Shown: positions 16,043 to 25,550, counted from the first letter of the stretch. The stretch: DNA of 64,000 nt from Bin5 sp009843665 (GCA_965220285.1 OZ244818.1:5146001-5210000), one strand, 5' to 3'. The notes: generated by a model from the letters alone, not told the origin. Program-made: numbers and translations.

Positions 16043-16927
16043 ATGCGCAACGCGCACGCAGTCGACGCGCCCGTTTTGGACATTCTTTCACAAGATCCCT
16101 TCTGGGCCGCCTATGCCATCGCCGACCTCCGTCCGGATCTGGCCCGCCACTGCCGCTGGCGCGTCGCGCCGGACGCCAGCGGACTCGCGCTCCTATATTT
16201 CGGTCTGGTTCCGCCAGTCCTGTTGACCGCCGGTTCGCCGGCAGGCGTCGCCGCCGCGCTGACAGGCGCCGACCTTCCCGAAGAACTGTTCTTGAGCATT
16301 CTTCCATCGCACCTGCCAGCCGTTGAACAGCACTATCAGCAGGTAGTGCCCCAAAAAATGGTGCGCATGGTGCTGTCGCAGGGCAGGCAGGTACCAGCTC
16401 CCGGCCAGCCGGTTCGCCGCCTCGCCCGTACGGACGAATGCCGCCTGAAAGCCCTGTACAGACACGGGGGCGACTACGCTCCGGACGCCTTCGACCCCTG
16501 CCAGCTCGAAGATGGCTACTTCTTCGGTATCGAAAACGGTGACGGTACGCTCGCTGCAGCCGGTGGGACGCATGTTGCTTTTCGTACCGAGAGTCCGTCT
16601 CCTACTACCGCAAACTCGAACCCATCCAGGTACTTGAGCCCCGTCGACGCAACTGTCTCTCAAGGAGTAGCCGCAATCGGCAACATTTACACAAGGCCCG
16701 ACTGCCGTGGCATGGGCTACGGAAGCGCGGTCACTTCAAGCATTTCTCGTGCCCTGCAAGAAGATGGATTCCGTGTTATCGTGCTGAACGTAGACGAACA
16801 GAATTTGGTTGCCAGATCCATCTATGAGAAGCTAGGATTTGATGTGCATTGCCTATTCTTTGAAGGTTTAGCCCGAAAGGTCCGATTGCCGACAATAGCG
16901 AATTCGGGCCGATTGGCTTCAATTTGA
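16043..16927 (+). CDS. GNAT family N-acetyltransferase
   Basis: A 294-residue protein whose C-terminal domain is a GNAT fold: the acetyl-CoA pyrophosphate loop RPDCRGMGYGSA is near residues 218-229 and the LNVDEQNLVARSIYEKLGF strand-helix follows. The N-terminal 120 residues resemble the N-terminal domain of two-domain GNATs. ATG 16043 is one base after the PfkB stop with GGGGAG upstream; an in-frame start at 15902 would overlap that gene by 140 bases. The acceptor is unknown. Its membership of the SAM-regulated operon is by position. Confidence 0.82.
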   Translation: MRNAHAVDAPVLDILSQDPFWAAYAIADLRPDLARHCRWRVAPDASGLALLYFGLVPPVLLTAGSPAGVAAALTGADLPEELFLSILPSHLPAVEQHYQQVVPQKMVRMVLSQGRQVPAPGQPVRRLARTDECRLKALYRHGGDYAPDAFDPCQLEDGYFFGIENGDGTLAAAGGTHVAFRTESPSPTTANSNPSRYLSPVDATVSQGVAAIGNIYTRPDCRGMGYGSAVTSSISRALQEDGFRVIVLNVDEQNLVARSIYEKLGFDVHCLFFEGLARKVRLPTIANSGRLASI

Positions 16928-16982
16928 AAGACAGTTTCTGGGTTCAAAATAAGTATCACTCTATATGGGAGTTAGCCCACAG

Positions 16983-18266
16983 ATGTCCACCGCAGTTCAA
17001 CAGCAAAACTACGATATAGCCGACATCGATCTCGCCGAACGCGGCCGCTTTCGCATGCAGTGGGCAGCCAAAGAGATGCCCGTCCTCGACCTGTTGGAAG
17101 AACGATATCGCCGGGAACGACCATTTGAAGGCGTGCGCATGGCCGCAGCCATGCATGTCACCAGCGAGACGGCCAACCTGATGCGCATCCTCATCGCCGG
17201 CGGCGCCGAAATCGCCCTCTGCGCCAGCAATCCCCTCAGCACCCAGGATGACATCGCCGCCGCCCTCGTCTCCTACTATGAAATGCCCGTCTTCGCCATC
17301 AAAAGCGAAACCACGGCGCAGTACAACGCCCACCTCAACGCAGCCCTCGACACAGAACCCCACCTGACCATGGACGACGGCATGGACCTCGTCGCCATGC
17401 TCCACACTCAGCGCGGCAACCTGCTCGACGGCGTCGTAGGGGGAACCGAGGAGACCACAACCGGCGTTATCCGGCTCAGGGCGATGGCCGCCCAGGGCAA
17501 ACTGGCCTTTCCCGTCATCGCCGTAAACGACGCCATGACCAAGCACTTTTTCGACAACCGCTACGGCACTGGCCAGAGCACGTTGGACGGGATCATCCGC
17601 GCCACCAACGTTCTCATGGCCGGCAAGACCTTTGTCGTCGGCGGCTACGGCTGGTGCAGCAAAGGAATCGCCATGCGCGCCAAGGGCATGGGGGCCAACG
17701 TCATCGTCACTGAGGTCGATCCCTTACGTGCCCTCGAAGCCGTCATGGACGGGTTCCAGGTCGCGCCTATGACCCAGGCAGCCGTCGCAGGGCACATCTT
17801 TTGTTCCGCCACCGGCGACATCAACGTTATCGACCGCCATCACATGGATCAAATGCGTGACGGAGCCATTCTCGCCAATAGCGGCCACTTCGACGTCGAG
17901 ATCAATATGAAAGCGCTCGAGTCGATGGCCACCAAGATAACTCGCGTGCGCGACTTTCTTGACGAGTATACGCTCGACGATGGCCGCCGCATCTACGTCG
18001 CCGGCGAGGGCCGACTCGTCAACCTGGCCGCGGCCGAAGGCCACCCCAGCGCCGTCATGGACATGAGCTTCGCCAACCAGGCACTTGCCGCCGAGTACCT
18101 GCTCAATCACAGCGGAGATATGAGCGGCAACGTTTACGATATGCCTGAAGAGCTCGACCGAGAGATCGCTGCCCTAAAACTCAAGGCCATGGGCGTTGAA
18201 ATCGACACACTCACTGCCGAACAAGAGGCCTACCTGAACGAGTGGACTCTTGGCACAGCCGAATGA
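16983..18266 (+). CDS. ahcY: adenosylhomocysteinase
   Basis: Hydrolyses S-adenosylhomocysteine to adenosine and homocysteine, relieving product inhibition of methyltransferases. The sequence covers the whole family with the substrate region AAAMHVTSETANL, the HAEVD-like GGAEIALCASNP, and the NAD-binding GYGWCSKG. The 427-residue length fits the prokaryotic form lacking the 40-residue insertion. In the dinucleotide motif the third glycine is Ser. ATG 16983 has GGGAG upstream; an alternative ATG at 16965 is in frame. It precedes metK, and together they form the core methyl cycle. Confidence 0.94.
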   Translation: MSTAVQQQNYDIADIDLAERGRFRMQWAAKEMPVLDLLEERYRRERPFEGVRMAAAMHVTSETANLMRILIAGGAEIALCASNPLSTQDDIAAALVSYYEMPVFAIKSETTAQYNAHLNAALDTEPHLTMDDGMDLVAMLHTQRGNLLDGVVGGTEETTTGVIRLRAMAAQGKLAFPVIAVNDAMTKHFFDNRYGTGQSTLDGIIRATNVLMAGKTFVVGGYGWCSKGIAMRAKGMGANVIVTEVDPLRALEAVMDGFQVAPMTQAAVAGHIFCSATGDINVIDRHHMDQMRDGAILANSGHFDVEINMKALESMATKITRVRDFLDEYTLDDGRRIYVAGEGRLVNLAAAEGHPSAVMDMSFANQALAAEYLLNHSGDMSGNVYDMPEELDREIAALKLKAMGVEIDTLTAEQEAYLNEWTLGTAE

Positions 18267-18311
18267 GACTTACGCCCCCAGTCAGGCGGGCGGCAGTCAG
18301 GAGAACAGCAA

Positions 18312-19526
18312 ATGAGCAGCACTTTCATGACCGCTCCCTCCCTCCTCTTTACCAGCGAATCGGTGACGGAGGGGCACCCAGACAAGATGTGCGATCAGAT
18401 CAGCGACGCCGTAGTTGACGCCATCATGTGCCAGGACCCGCAAGCGCGCATCGCTTGTGAGGCGGCCGTCAAAACGGGCTTTGTTATTCTCCTCGGCGAA
18501 ATCACCACCACTGCTTCCGTCAACTATGACGAACTCGTAAGAAGAGTGGTCAAAGAAATAGGATTCGACAACAGCGCCAAAGGCTTTGACGCCGACACGT
18601 GCGGTGTGCAAGTCGCCATCGCATCGCAATCGCCTGACATTGCGCTCGGCGTAAACCGGGCCCAGGAATTCAAGAATGACATCATGGACAGCGAGGAAGA
18701 CGAGATCGAGTCGGTCGGCGCAGGCGACCAGGGCATGATGTTCGGATTCGCCTGCAACGAGACCGACTCGTTAATGCCCTTGCCCATCTACCTGGCCCAT
18801 AAGCTCAGCCGCAGCCTTGCCGCGCTTCGAAAAAATGGCGAACTTCCCTGGCTGTGCCCGGACGGCAAGTCACAGGTTACAGTGGAATACAGTTTGGGCA
18901 AGCCGAAACGCATCCACACCGTACTGATCAGCACACAGCATCTTCCCGAAATATCTCAGAAGGAAATCCGGCGCAAGATCATAGATCACTGCATTACCCC
19001 GACCTTGCCAGAGAATTTGGTCGATGAAGACTTACGCATCTACGTGAATCCGACGGGTCGCTTCGTCGTTGGCGGCCCGATGGGCGACGCCGGCCTGACA
19101 GGTCGAAAAATCATCGTCGACACCTACGGCGGCATGGGCCGGCATGGGGGCGGTGCATTTAGCGGCAAAGACTGCACCAAGGTCGACCGCAGCGGCGCCT
19201 ACGCAGCCCGCTGGGTTGCCAAAAACATTGTCGCCGCCGGCCTCGCCGACCGCTGCGAAATCCAACTCGCATACGCTATCGGCGTGGCCCGGCCACTGAG
19301 TGTAAACGTCGAGACCTTCGGTACCGGCAAAGTCAGCGATGGACGGATCGAAAAACTGATCCAGGAACACTTTGACCTCAGGCCGGGTGCAATCATCCGC
19401 GACCTCAAACTTCGCCGTCCAATCTACAAGCAGACGGCGGCCTACGGACACTTCGGTCGCGACGACATTTCTTTGCCTTGGGAAGTCACCAACAAGGCAC
19501 ATCTTCTGAAACGGGCCGTCAACTGA
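18312..19526 (+). CDS. metK: S-adenosylmethionine synthetase
   Basis: Makes SAM from methionine and ATP. Signature elements are GHPDKMCDQISDA near the N-terminus, GAGDQGMMFGF (the P-loop-like hexapeptide region) and GGGAFSGKDCTKVDRSGAY, with the conserved metal- and phosphate-binding Asp and Lys residues present. The 404-residue length is normal. The start has AGGAGA upstream. Being in the riboswitch operon, it is expected to be repressed when SAM is plentiful. Confidence 0.97.
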   Translation: MSSTFMTAPSLLFTSESVTEGHPDKMCDQISDAVVDAIMCQDPQARIACEAAVKTGFVILLGEITTTASVNYDELVRRVVKEIGFDNSAKGFDADTCGVQVAIASQSPDIALGVNRAQEFKNDIMDSEEDEIESVGAGDQGMMFGFACNETDSLMPLPIYLAHKLSRSLAALRKNGELPWLCPDGKSQVTVEYSLGKPKRIHTVLISTQHLPEISQKEIRRKIIDHCITPTLPENLVDEDLRIYVNPTGRFVVGGPMGDAGLTGRKIIVDTYGGMGRHGGGAFSGKDCTKVDRSGAYAARWVAKNIVAAGLADRCEIQLAYAIGVARPLSVNVETFGTGKVSDGRIEKLIQEHFDLRPGAIIRDLKLRRPIYKQTAAYGHFGRDDISLPWEVTNKAHLLKRAVN

Positions 19527-19540
19527 GACAGTCGTCACCT

Positions 19541-20440
19541 ATGGAAACTCAGCAACACACCGGCGGCACGTCGCTATCCCTTCAAGGATTGCCGGCATCA
19601 TTCTGGTACATCGTGACGGTCTCGACAGGTCTGGCCACTGTAGTCATTATCGTCATGGTCGTCTTGGGCTATCGCGACGGCCTCCGGCGCGGAGAGGCCC
19701 AGACGCGGCAACAGGTCGCCATTCTCTTGCAACGCGCTTCCGATATGCTGGACGCCGAAATGGACGAAGAAGCTCGTACAGTCTATGACCGAATCTTGGA
19801 GTTCGACCCTACTAACGAGGCCGCCCGCAGCGCCCTCTTGGCAGTGGATCAGGTCGATACAACAGAAGTCGTCCCGGAAAAACAGGCCGAACCCAGCCCG
19901 GTTGACATTGAGTGGGCCCGGGCGGTTGCCCTGTTTGACGAGGGCCGCTGGCATGAGGCGATTAAGCGCTTCACACTCGTGCAGTCTACCCAGCCCGATT
20001 ACAGGAGAGAGGAGTTGGAACAGAGGCTGTTTGTCTCCTACGTCGAGCTGGCGAGAGCCGTAATCGCCGAAGGGAGGCAGGAGGAGGCGGCAGTGCAGCT
20101 ATTCGACAAGGCTCTGGAACTGCAGCCGAATGATACAATTGTCAGGGAAGAACGTTTCATGACCGCCCACTACGTCGACGTCAATACCTACTGGGGCGCC
20201 GACTGGTCGCGCGTCATCGGTCTCCTCGTAGAACTCTACCGCGTCGATCCCGACTACCGGAACGTACGCTACCTTCTGCAGAGAGCGCACGTCGAGCAGG
20301 GCGAAGTATTTGCTCACGGCGAAGAGTGGTGTGCCGCCGCCGCCTCATATACCAGCGCCATCGCCGTGCTTGACTGGCTGGACCTGCGAGGAAGACGCGA
20401 CGAGCTGACCGCCCTGTGCAGAAACTCAAGCGGCGGATAG
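19541..20440 (+). CDS. membrane-anchored TPR-like protein of unknown function
   Basis: A 299-residue protein with one N-terminal hydrophobic segment (about residues 18-40) followed by a short positively charged stretch and helical repeats. Two or more TPR-like units appear at about residues 55-90 and 125-200, with typical alternating small and aromatic residues. No catalytic motif is seen. The start ATG lies 14 bases after the metK stop; an in-frame start at 19478 would overlap metK. It is probably a scaffold or protein-interaction factor. Confidence 0.7.
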   Translation: METQQHTGGTSLSLQGLPASFWYIVTVSTGLATVVIIVMVVLGYRDGLRRGEAQTRQQVAILLQRASDMLDAEMDEEARTVYDRILEFDPTNEAARSALLAVDQVDTTEVVPEKQAEPSPVDIEWARAVALFDEGRWHEAIKRFTLVQSTQPDYRREELEQRLFVSYVELARAVIAEGRQEEAAVQLFDKALELQPNDTIVREERFMTAHYVDVNTYWGADWSRVIGLLVELYRVDPDYRNVRYLLQRAHVEQGEVFAHGEEWCAAAASYTSAIAVLDWLDLRGRRDELTALCRNSSGG

Positions 20441-20587
20441 GTTTTCGTCGTCCAGCCAGACTGGTCTCCGGCGCATCTTCGAAGAACCGCCCACACACGT
20501 TTTTGACCGGTCCTCAATTCAGGCGGGCTTCAAGTAAGTGCCATACTTCCAGCCCGTGATATTCTTGCCAACGCCCTAAGGCAGGAA

Positions 20588-20616
20588 TTGATTTCTCAGC
20601 CGTGCTGGTCTATAAT
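20588..20616 (+). promoter_or_regulatory. promoter of the tRNA cluster
   Basis: TTGATT (20588-20593) and TATAAT (20611-20616) with a 17-base spacer, 16 bases before the first tRNA. Confidence 0.75.
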
Positions 20617-20631
20617 CGTATCCTGCACAAC

Positions 20632-20705
20632 CGGGGAGTAGCGCAGTCTGGCAGCGCACAGCGTTTGGGACGCTGGGGTCGGAGGTTCAAATCCTCTCTC
20701 CCCGA
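20632..20705 (+). tRNA. tRNA-Pro (TGG)
   Basis: Complete cloverleaf: acceptor CGGGGAG/CTCCCCG, anticodon stem CAGCG/CGCTG around TTTGGGA with anticodon TGG, and T arm GGAGG/CCTCT (one G-U pair) with TTCAAAT loop. CCA is not encoded. Confidence 0.95.
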
Positions 20706-20708
20706 CTT

Positions 20709-20779
20709 GCGGGTATAGCTCAATGGTAGAGCGCCGGCCTTCCAAGCCGACGATGCGGGTTCGATCCCCGCTACCCGCT
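20709..20779 (+). tRNA. tRNA-Gly (TCC)
   Basis: Acceptor GCGGGTA/TACCCGC, anticodon loop CTTCCAA with anticodon TCC, T arm GCGGG/CCCGC with TTCGATC loop. The first anticodon-stem pair is C27-A43, a mismatch where most relatives have C-G. Everything else is canonical, so it is probably functional. Confidence 0.93.
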
Positions 20780-20801
20780 CTCAGCCCTTCGTCTCAAAGT
20801 T

Positions 20802-20873
20802 GGATCGGTAGCTCAATGGCAGAGCAAGGAGCTCATAACTCCTGGGTTACAGGTTCGAGTCCTGTCCGATCCA
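20802..20873 (+). tRNA. tRNA with CAT anticodon (elongator Met or Ile2)
   Basis: Acceptor GGATCGG/CCGATCC, anticodon stem AGGAG/CTCCT around CTCATAA (anticodon CAT), T arm ACAGG/CCTGT with TTCGAGT loop. The paired G1-C72 rules out the initiator. Elongator Met and lysidine-modified Ile2 cannot be told apart with certainty by eye. Confidence 0.93.
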
Positions 20874-21049
20874 CTCCCCTCCTTCTTCTTTCTCCCGCGA
20901 AAAGCCTGAATTACCTCCGGCAGGAGGTCTGCACTTTTTGGCCTGCCTACCGGCATCGTACTGCGCTGCGCGACAGAAAACTGCTCGCCGCGCACGCTCC
21001 TCTCATTTATGAAACTCCTATTGGAACCAGATTGGGATTGTGTCGTTTA

Positions 21050-21058
21050 TGCTATAAT
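21050..21058 (+). promoter_or_regulatory. extended -10 promoter of era
   Basis: TGCTATAAT, a perfect extended -10 box, 64 bases before the era start. A TTGGGA lies upstream at a short 15-base spacing. The same nine bases occur at 48258 and 49107. Confidence 0.65.
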
Positions 21059-21122
21059 GCGCCGCGTCTGAATTGACCGCGTTCCGACCGGCCAGTTGGG
21101 GAATGCATCTGCGAGAAATCAC

Positions 21123-22106
21123 ATGAATCCAGAAATAGTTGCTGAAGTGGGGAACGAGGATGCCCCCGAGTCATTCCGCAGCGGATTTATCGCCGTAATT
21201 GGACGTCCCAATGTCGGGAAGTCTACTCTGCTGAATCAGGTACTCGGGCAGAAAATCGCAATCACGAGCGACAAACCCCAGACCACCCGCGACCAGATCC
21301 TTGGCATTCGAACTGACGGCGACGCACAGCTCATCTTCCTCGATACACCGGGCATCCATCAACCCCGAAACAGGCTTGGCAAACACATGGTCAACGTCGC
21401 CGAACAGGCAATCGCCAGCGATTCTGACGTCATCTTGTGGTTGGTGGACATTAGCGCGCCCCCCTCCGACGAAGACCATTACATCGTCGAGCGACTTAGG
21501 GAGCTGCTGGATTTCGCCGGCGAGTTGCCCTTCCTGCTGCTCATCGCAAACAAGGTAGACAGCATTGGTACTGTCAGTGTCGAAGAACGAATAAGAGAGT
21601 ATGTGGGGCTCCTCGGCTGGCTCACCGGCACCAGCGGCGGGCAGAAATCCATCCCCGTGAGAACCTTGAGCGCAGCAACCGGAGATGGCGTGGATGCTCT
21701 TGTCGCCTCACTGGCCGAGTTGCTTCCTCCCGGCCCTCTTTACTATCCAAGCGAACAGGTCACCGACCTGTCGATGAGGTTCATAGCCGCCGAAATCGTT
21801 CGCGAAAAAGCGCTCCAGCTCCTGCGGCAAGAAATCCCACACAGCCTCGCAGTCTCAGTAACCGAGTGGAACGAGCGCAGCCCGGAGATGACCCACATCG
21901 CCGCCACACTTTACGTTGAGAGGCACAGCCAGAAGGGCATCGTACTCGGCGGCAAGGGCTCCATGATTAAGGAAATTGGGCAAGCCGCCCGACCTGAAAT
22001 CGAAGAAATGGTCGGCACCCGCGTTTACCTGGAACTCTGGGTAAAGGTTCTTCAGAAGTGGCGCCGCAAAGAGAATCTCTTACGGCGGCTGGGATATCAT
22101 TTGTAG
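21123..22106 (+). CDS. era: GTPase Era
   Basis: Ribosome-associated GTPase needed for 16S rRNA maturation. G1 is GRPNVGKS at residues 27-34, the switch I region has TTRDQILGIR, G3 is DTPGIH and G4 is NKVD. The C-terminal 80 residues form the RNA-binding KH domain, with GKGSMIKEIG as the GxxG-type loop. ATG 21123 is chosen; a TTG at 21096 is in frame but close to the promoter. The 327 residues include a roughly 20-residue N-terminal extension before the G domain. Confidence 0.96.
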   Translation: MNPEIVAEVGNEDAPESFRSGFIAVIGRPNVGKSTLLNQVLGQKIAITSDKPQTTRDQILGIRTDGDAQLIFLDTPGIHQPRNRLGKHMVNVAEQAIASDSDVILWLVDISAPPSDEDHYIVERLRELLDFAGELPFLLLIANKVDSIGTVSVEERIREYVGLLGWLTGTSGGQKSIPVRTLSAATGDGVDALVASLAELLPPGPLYYPSEQVTDLSMRFIAAEIVREKALQLLRQEIPHSLAVSVTEWNERSPEMTHIAATLYVERHSQKGIVLGGKGSMIKEIGQAARPEIEEMVGTRVYLELWVKVLQKWRRKENLLRRLGYHL

Positions 22107-22206
22107 TGGCTGGAAGGAATCTGACAGGTGACATTCGGAATGATGGCATCACCGCAATACGCCTGGCCTCTCCCCCTTTCGCCGCCTTGAGCCGCCGCCC
22201 TATGCT

Positions 22207-22236
22207 TTGGATGCCCTGCGCGCGCTGTGATATGAT
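22207..22236 (+). promoter_or_regulatory. promoter of mutS2
   Basis: TTGGAT (22207-22212) and TATGAT (22231-22236), 18-base spacer, about 40 bases upstream of the start codon. Confidence 0.55.
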
Positions 22237-22274
22237 CGGCCCATGTTCGCACCGATGTTGTTCCAAGGTTTTCC

Positions 22275-24764
22275 ATGAATCCACATACGATTCGCGTTCT
22301 CGAATACGATAAGATTCTGAACAGGCTGGCCGCGTTTTGCGCCTTCGACGGCGGGGTCGAACTGGCCACTTCACTCCTGCCCAGCGACGACCTGCGCACC
22401 ATCAACGACTGGATGGAGCAGACGAGCGAGGCCTGCCGCCTGCTTGACCAGAAGACTGACATCTACTTTGGGGGTGTCTACGACCTGCGCGCGCTCGTCG
22501 CAAGGTCCGAGCGCGGGAGTATACTGGTTCCGACCGAGCTGGTAGAAATCCGTACCACACTGATGCGAGCCCGAACACTTCGCAACACCTTGACCCGCCT
22601 CAGCCGCCAGTTTCCCCGTCTCGCCGACATTGCTTTTTCCATCGAGCCTTGTGAGCACGTCATCGGCGAAATCAGCCGCTGCATCAATGACCGTGCCGAG
22701 GTCGTCGACAGTGCATCTTCGGATCTGGGCCGGATCCGGTCCCAGTTACGCGTCGCCCAGGACAGGCTTCTCAGCACGCTTGACAGGCTCGTTCAGAATA
22801 CGGAAATCATCCCGTTTCTGCAGGAGTCCATTGTTACGCAACGCCAGGGCCGCTATGTTATACCCGTGCGCTCAGAATACAAGGCGCAAGTACAAGGCAT
22901 AGTGCACGACCAGTCGGCAAGCGGCGCCACATTCTTCATCGAACCGCTGGCCGTGGTTGAGCAGAACAATGCGGTGCGGGAACTCGAACTTGACGAGGAA
23001 AAGGAAGTTCGGCGCATTCTCGCCGAACTCTCGGATCTCGTTGCCGACGAAGGGCCCTACATCAACCGCAACGTGCAGGTCCTTTCCCAGCTGGACTTCA
23101 CCTTTGCCAAAGCCAAGTACGCCCTCGAAATGGAGGCCAGCGCCCCGGAGATTGTCCCTTTCCAGCAAAAAAGGGCTGAAATCTTCGCTGGAATCGACGA
23201 GGAGACCGAGGAAGAATGTACCATCCAGCACCCAGGCTCCGTCCTTAACTTTCGCCAGGCCCGCCACCCCCTTTTGGACCCTGATTCCGTCGTTCCCGTA
23301 GACGTCTATTTCGACAACGACTGCTACATCCTGGTCGTTACCGGCCCCAACACCGGCGGGAAGACGGTAACCCTGAAAACCGTAGGGCTCCTCTCCCTCA
23401 TGGCCCAGTCCGGCCTTATGATTCCCGTCGATGAGGGCAGTACGCTTTCGGTCTTCGAAGGCGTATATGCCGACATCGGCGACGAACAGTCAATCGAACA
23501 GAACTTGAGCACTTTCTCAAGTCACATGACCAACATAATCAGCATTCTGGAAGAGGCCGACCCCCAGAGCCTCGTCCTGCTCGATGAACTTGGCGCCGGC
23601 ACCGATCCTGACGAAGGTTCTGCTCTCGCCGCCGCTCTGCTCGAAAACCTGCGCGACCGGGGTATTACAACACTGGCCACGACCCACTACAGTGATCTAA
23701 AACTCTATGCGCACAACACTGCCGGTGTCCGCAACGCTTCCGTCGAATTCGATGTCGAAAACCTGAGCCCGACATTTGAATTAAGTATCGGCCTGCCAGG
23801 GCGCTCCAACGCCTTGACCATCGCCCGTCGCCTGGGCCTGAACCCGGTCATCGTCGATGACGCCGAAAATATGTCGCGTCCGGAATCCCTTGAAGTCGAA
23901 GCCATGCTGGAGGATGTAAGGCACGCCCGGCAGGAAGCCAGACGTGTGCTGAATCATGCCAAGGAGAGGGAGAGTCGCGCCCACGTCGCCGAAGAGGACC
24001 TTCGCTACCAGCTAGCCAGGATCGAAGAGGCACGCCGCCAGGTCGTTGCCGAAACCCGGGCCACGATGCAGAACGAGCTGGCAGAAATCCGAGGCGAAAT
24101 CGACGGCTTTCGCCGGCGTATGGCCAAGGGCGGCGGAGGCAGCCAGGATGCACACGCCCAGTTCCTGCACCAGGCCAGTCAGACCGTCGGTCGTCGGCAG
24201 TTGGATTCCGAAGGCCGCGTCGAACAGGAGGTCGCGACGCCCGGCTCTCCGAACTCTCGAATTCGAGGGCCGATCGAAAGGGGAGACCGCGTATTCGTTC
24301 CTAATCTGCAGGCCACGGGCGAGGTAATTGCAGTCGAAAACAAGGGCGGCGTACCGCATGAGGCCGATGTCCAGGTAGGTAACTTCCGTCTCAGACTGCC
24401 GATCAGGCGTCTGGAATTGCGCAGTAAAGCCCAGACAGAGCCCTCTACTACGCCCCAACCTGCGGTCAGAGTGCAGAAAAGGAAACAGCAAGAGGGAGCC
24501 ACTTCGGCCTCGCTCACAGAGATCGATCTTAGGGGCGAGAGGGTCGATGCCGGCCTGCAGCGGCTGGAAGGCTACCTCGACGACGCATATCTTGAGAACC
24601 TTCCCTGGGTGCGAATCATCCATGGCAAGGGAACCGGTGCAATGCGTGATGCCGTCCGCGCAGCCCTGAAAGGGCACCCATTGGTCAGCAAGTACAGGCC
24701 GGGCGAGCTTGGCGAGGGCGATGACGGCGTGACGGTCGCCAATTTGATGACCGACGAAGGCTAG
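22275..24764 (+). CDS. mutS2: endonuclease MutS2
   Basis: An 829-residue MutS-family ATPase without the mismatch-recognition domain. Clamp and lever regions span about residues 1-330, Walker A GPNTGGKT is at about 357-364 and Walker B LVLLDELGAGTD about 80 residues later. A coiled-coil stretch (about residues 540-620) leads to the C-terminal Smr nuclease domain (about 745-829) with DLRGERVDAG and HGKGTG. MutS2 suppresses homologous recombination and, in Bacillus, splits collided ribosomes. The Wzz-like gene follows by 10 bases, but the functions are unrelated. Confidence 0.96.
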   Translation: MNPHTIRVLEYDKILNRLAAFCAFDGGVELATSLLPSDDLRTINDWMEQTSEACRLLDQKTDIYFGGVYDLRALVARSERGSILVPTELVEIRTTLMRARTLRNTLTRLSRQFPRLADIAFSIEPCEHVIGEISRCINDRAEVVDSASSDLGRIRSQLRVAQDRLLSTLDRLVQNTEIIPFLQESIVTQRQGRYVIPVRSEYKAQVQGIVHDQSASGATFFIEPLAVVEQNNAVRELELDEEKEVRRILAELSDLVADEGPYINRNVQVLSQLDFTFAKAKYALEMEASAPEIVPFQQKRAEIFAGIDEETEEECTIQHPGSVLNFRQARHPLLDPDSVVPVDVYFDNDCYILVVTGPNTGGKTVTLKTVGLLSLMAQSGLMIPVDEGSTLSVFEGVYADIGDEQSIEQNLSTFSSHMTNIISILEEADPQSLVLLDELGAGTDPDEGSALAAALLENLRDRGITTLATTHYSDLKLYAHNTAGVRNASVEFDVENLSPTFELSIGLPGRSNALTIARRLGLNPVIVDDAENMSRPESLEVEAMLEDVRHARQEARRVLNHAKERESRAHVAEEDLRYQLARIEEARRQVVAETRATMQNELAEIRGEIDGFRRRMAKGGGGSQDAHAQFLHQASQTVGRRQLDSEGRVEQEVATPGSPNSRIRGPIERGDRVFVPNLQATGEVIAVENKGGVPHEADVQVGNFRLRLPIRRLELRSKAQTEPSTTPQPAVRVQKRKQQEGATSASLTEIDLRGERVDAGLQRLEGYLDDAYLENLPWVRIIHGKGTGAMRDAVRAALKGHPLVSKYRPGELGEGDDGVTVANLMTDEG

Positions 24765-24774
24765 GCGGCCGCTT

Positions 24775-25470
24775 ATGGAATTGCGGGAATACTGGGCGAT
24801 TTTGAGGAGACGCTGGGCTGCCCCCGTACTCCTGCCCGTCCTGGTTGCCCTGTTCAGCGCAGTCCAATTGCGCCCTTGGGAGTCACCGCCACCCGCCTTC
24901 AGCGCTACAATGCGCATCCTGGTAGGTGTTCTGCCGCTTGAAGGAGTCGATGAAGTCGAGTACGACCCCCGCTACTACGCGTGGATGACCAGTGAATACC
25001 TCGTTGACGACTTTACCGAAGTACTCGCATCAGAGTTGTTCGCCAATGCTGTGAATAGCCGCTTGGCCGCGAATGGGATCGTCATCCCTGCCGGCCTGCT
25101 CCGAGCAAGCGCCAACACTGGCCAGCAGCATCGGATCATTCGTCTCACATTCAACTGGCACAACGCAGAAGAGCTGCAGTCGATCGGTGACGCCGCAGTT
25201 GCAGAATTGGAGGAAAACGCCGCCGCCTACTTTGCCCAGCTTGGCACGCAAGATGCCGGCGTTCAGGTGATGGACCCCCCGACCGTAGTTCAGGTGGGCC
25301 CCAGCGCACGCCAGCGCGTGGAATGGCCGTTGAGAATCCTGCTGGCCCTTGTCGCCGGCATCGGCTTGGCCTTTATGCGAGAGTACCTCGATGATTCCGT
25401 GCGCAGTAGACGGCAGTTGGAGGATATGGGCTTGTCCTGCCTTGTCACGATTCCTAAGCAGCAAAGGTAG
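24775..25470 (+). CDS. Wzz/chain-length-determinant-like membrane protein (first copy)
   Basis: A 231-residue protein with a hydrophobic segment near residues 15-30 and a second near 185-203, enclosing an extracytoplasmic alpha/beta domain. This is the two-transmembrane plan of polysaccharide co-polymerases of the Wzz/CapA type. The short cytoplasmic tail (about 28 residues) would contact the CpsD-like ATPase two genes downstream. No Pro-rich motif is obvious before the second segment except VEWPLR. The gene belongs to an exopolysaccharide block. Confidence 0.75.
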   Translation: MELREYWAILRRRWAAPVLLPVLVALFSAVQLRPWESPPPAFSATMRILVGVLPLEGVDEVEYDPRYYAWMTSEYLVDDFTEVLASELFANAVNSRLAANGIVIPAGLLRASANTGQQHRIIRLTFNWHNAEELQSIGDAAVAELEENAAAYFAQLGTQDAGVQVMDPPTVVQVGPSARQRVEWPLRILLALVAGIGLAFMREYLDDSVRSRRQLEDMGLSCLVTIPKQQR

Positions 25471-25550
25471 ACGAAGGCAGGGAACACTTTGACTGTGGCG
25501 CAGTCTTCTACAATCTCTTGCAAAGCAGACGCTGCAAACTGGAGGTATTC

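Noticed and set aside
20802..20873. Initiator tRNA-fMet
   Set aside because: The G1-C72 pair is intact, whereas initiators normally have a mismatch at that position.
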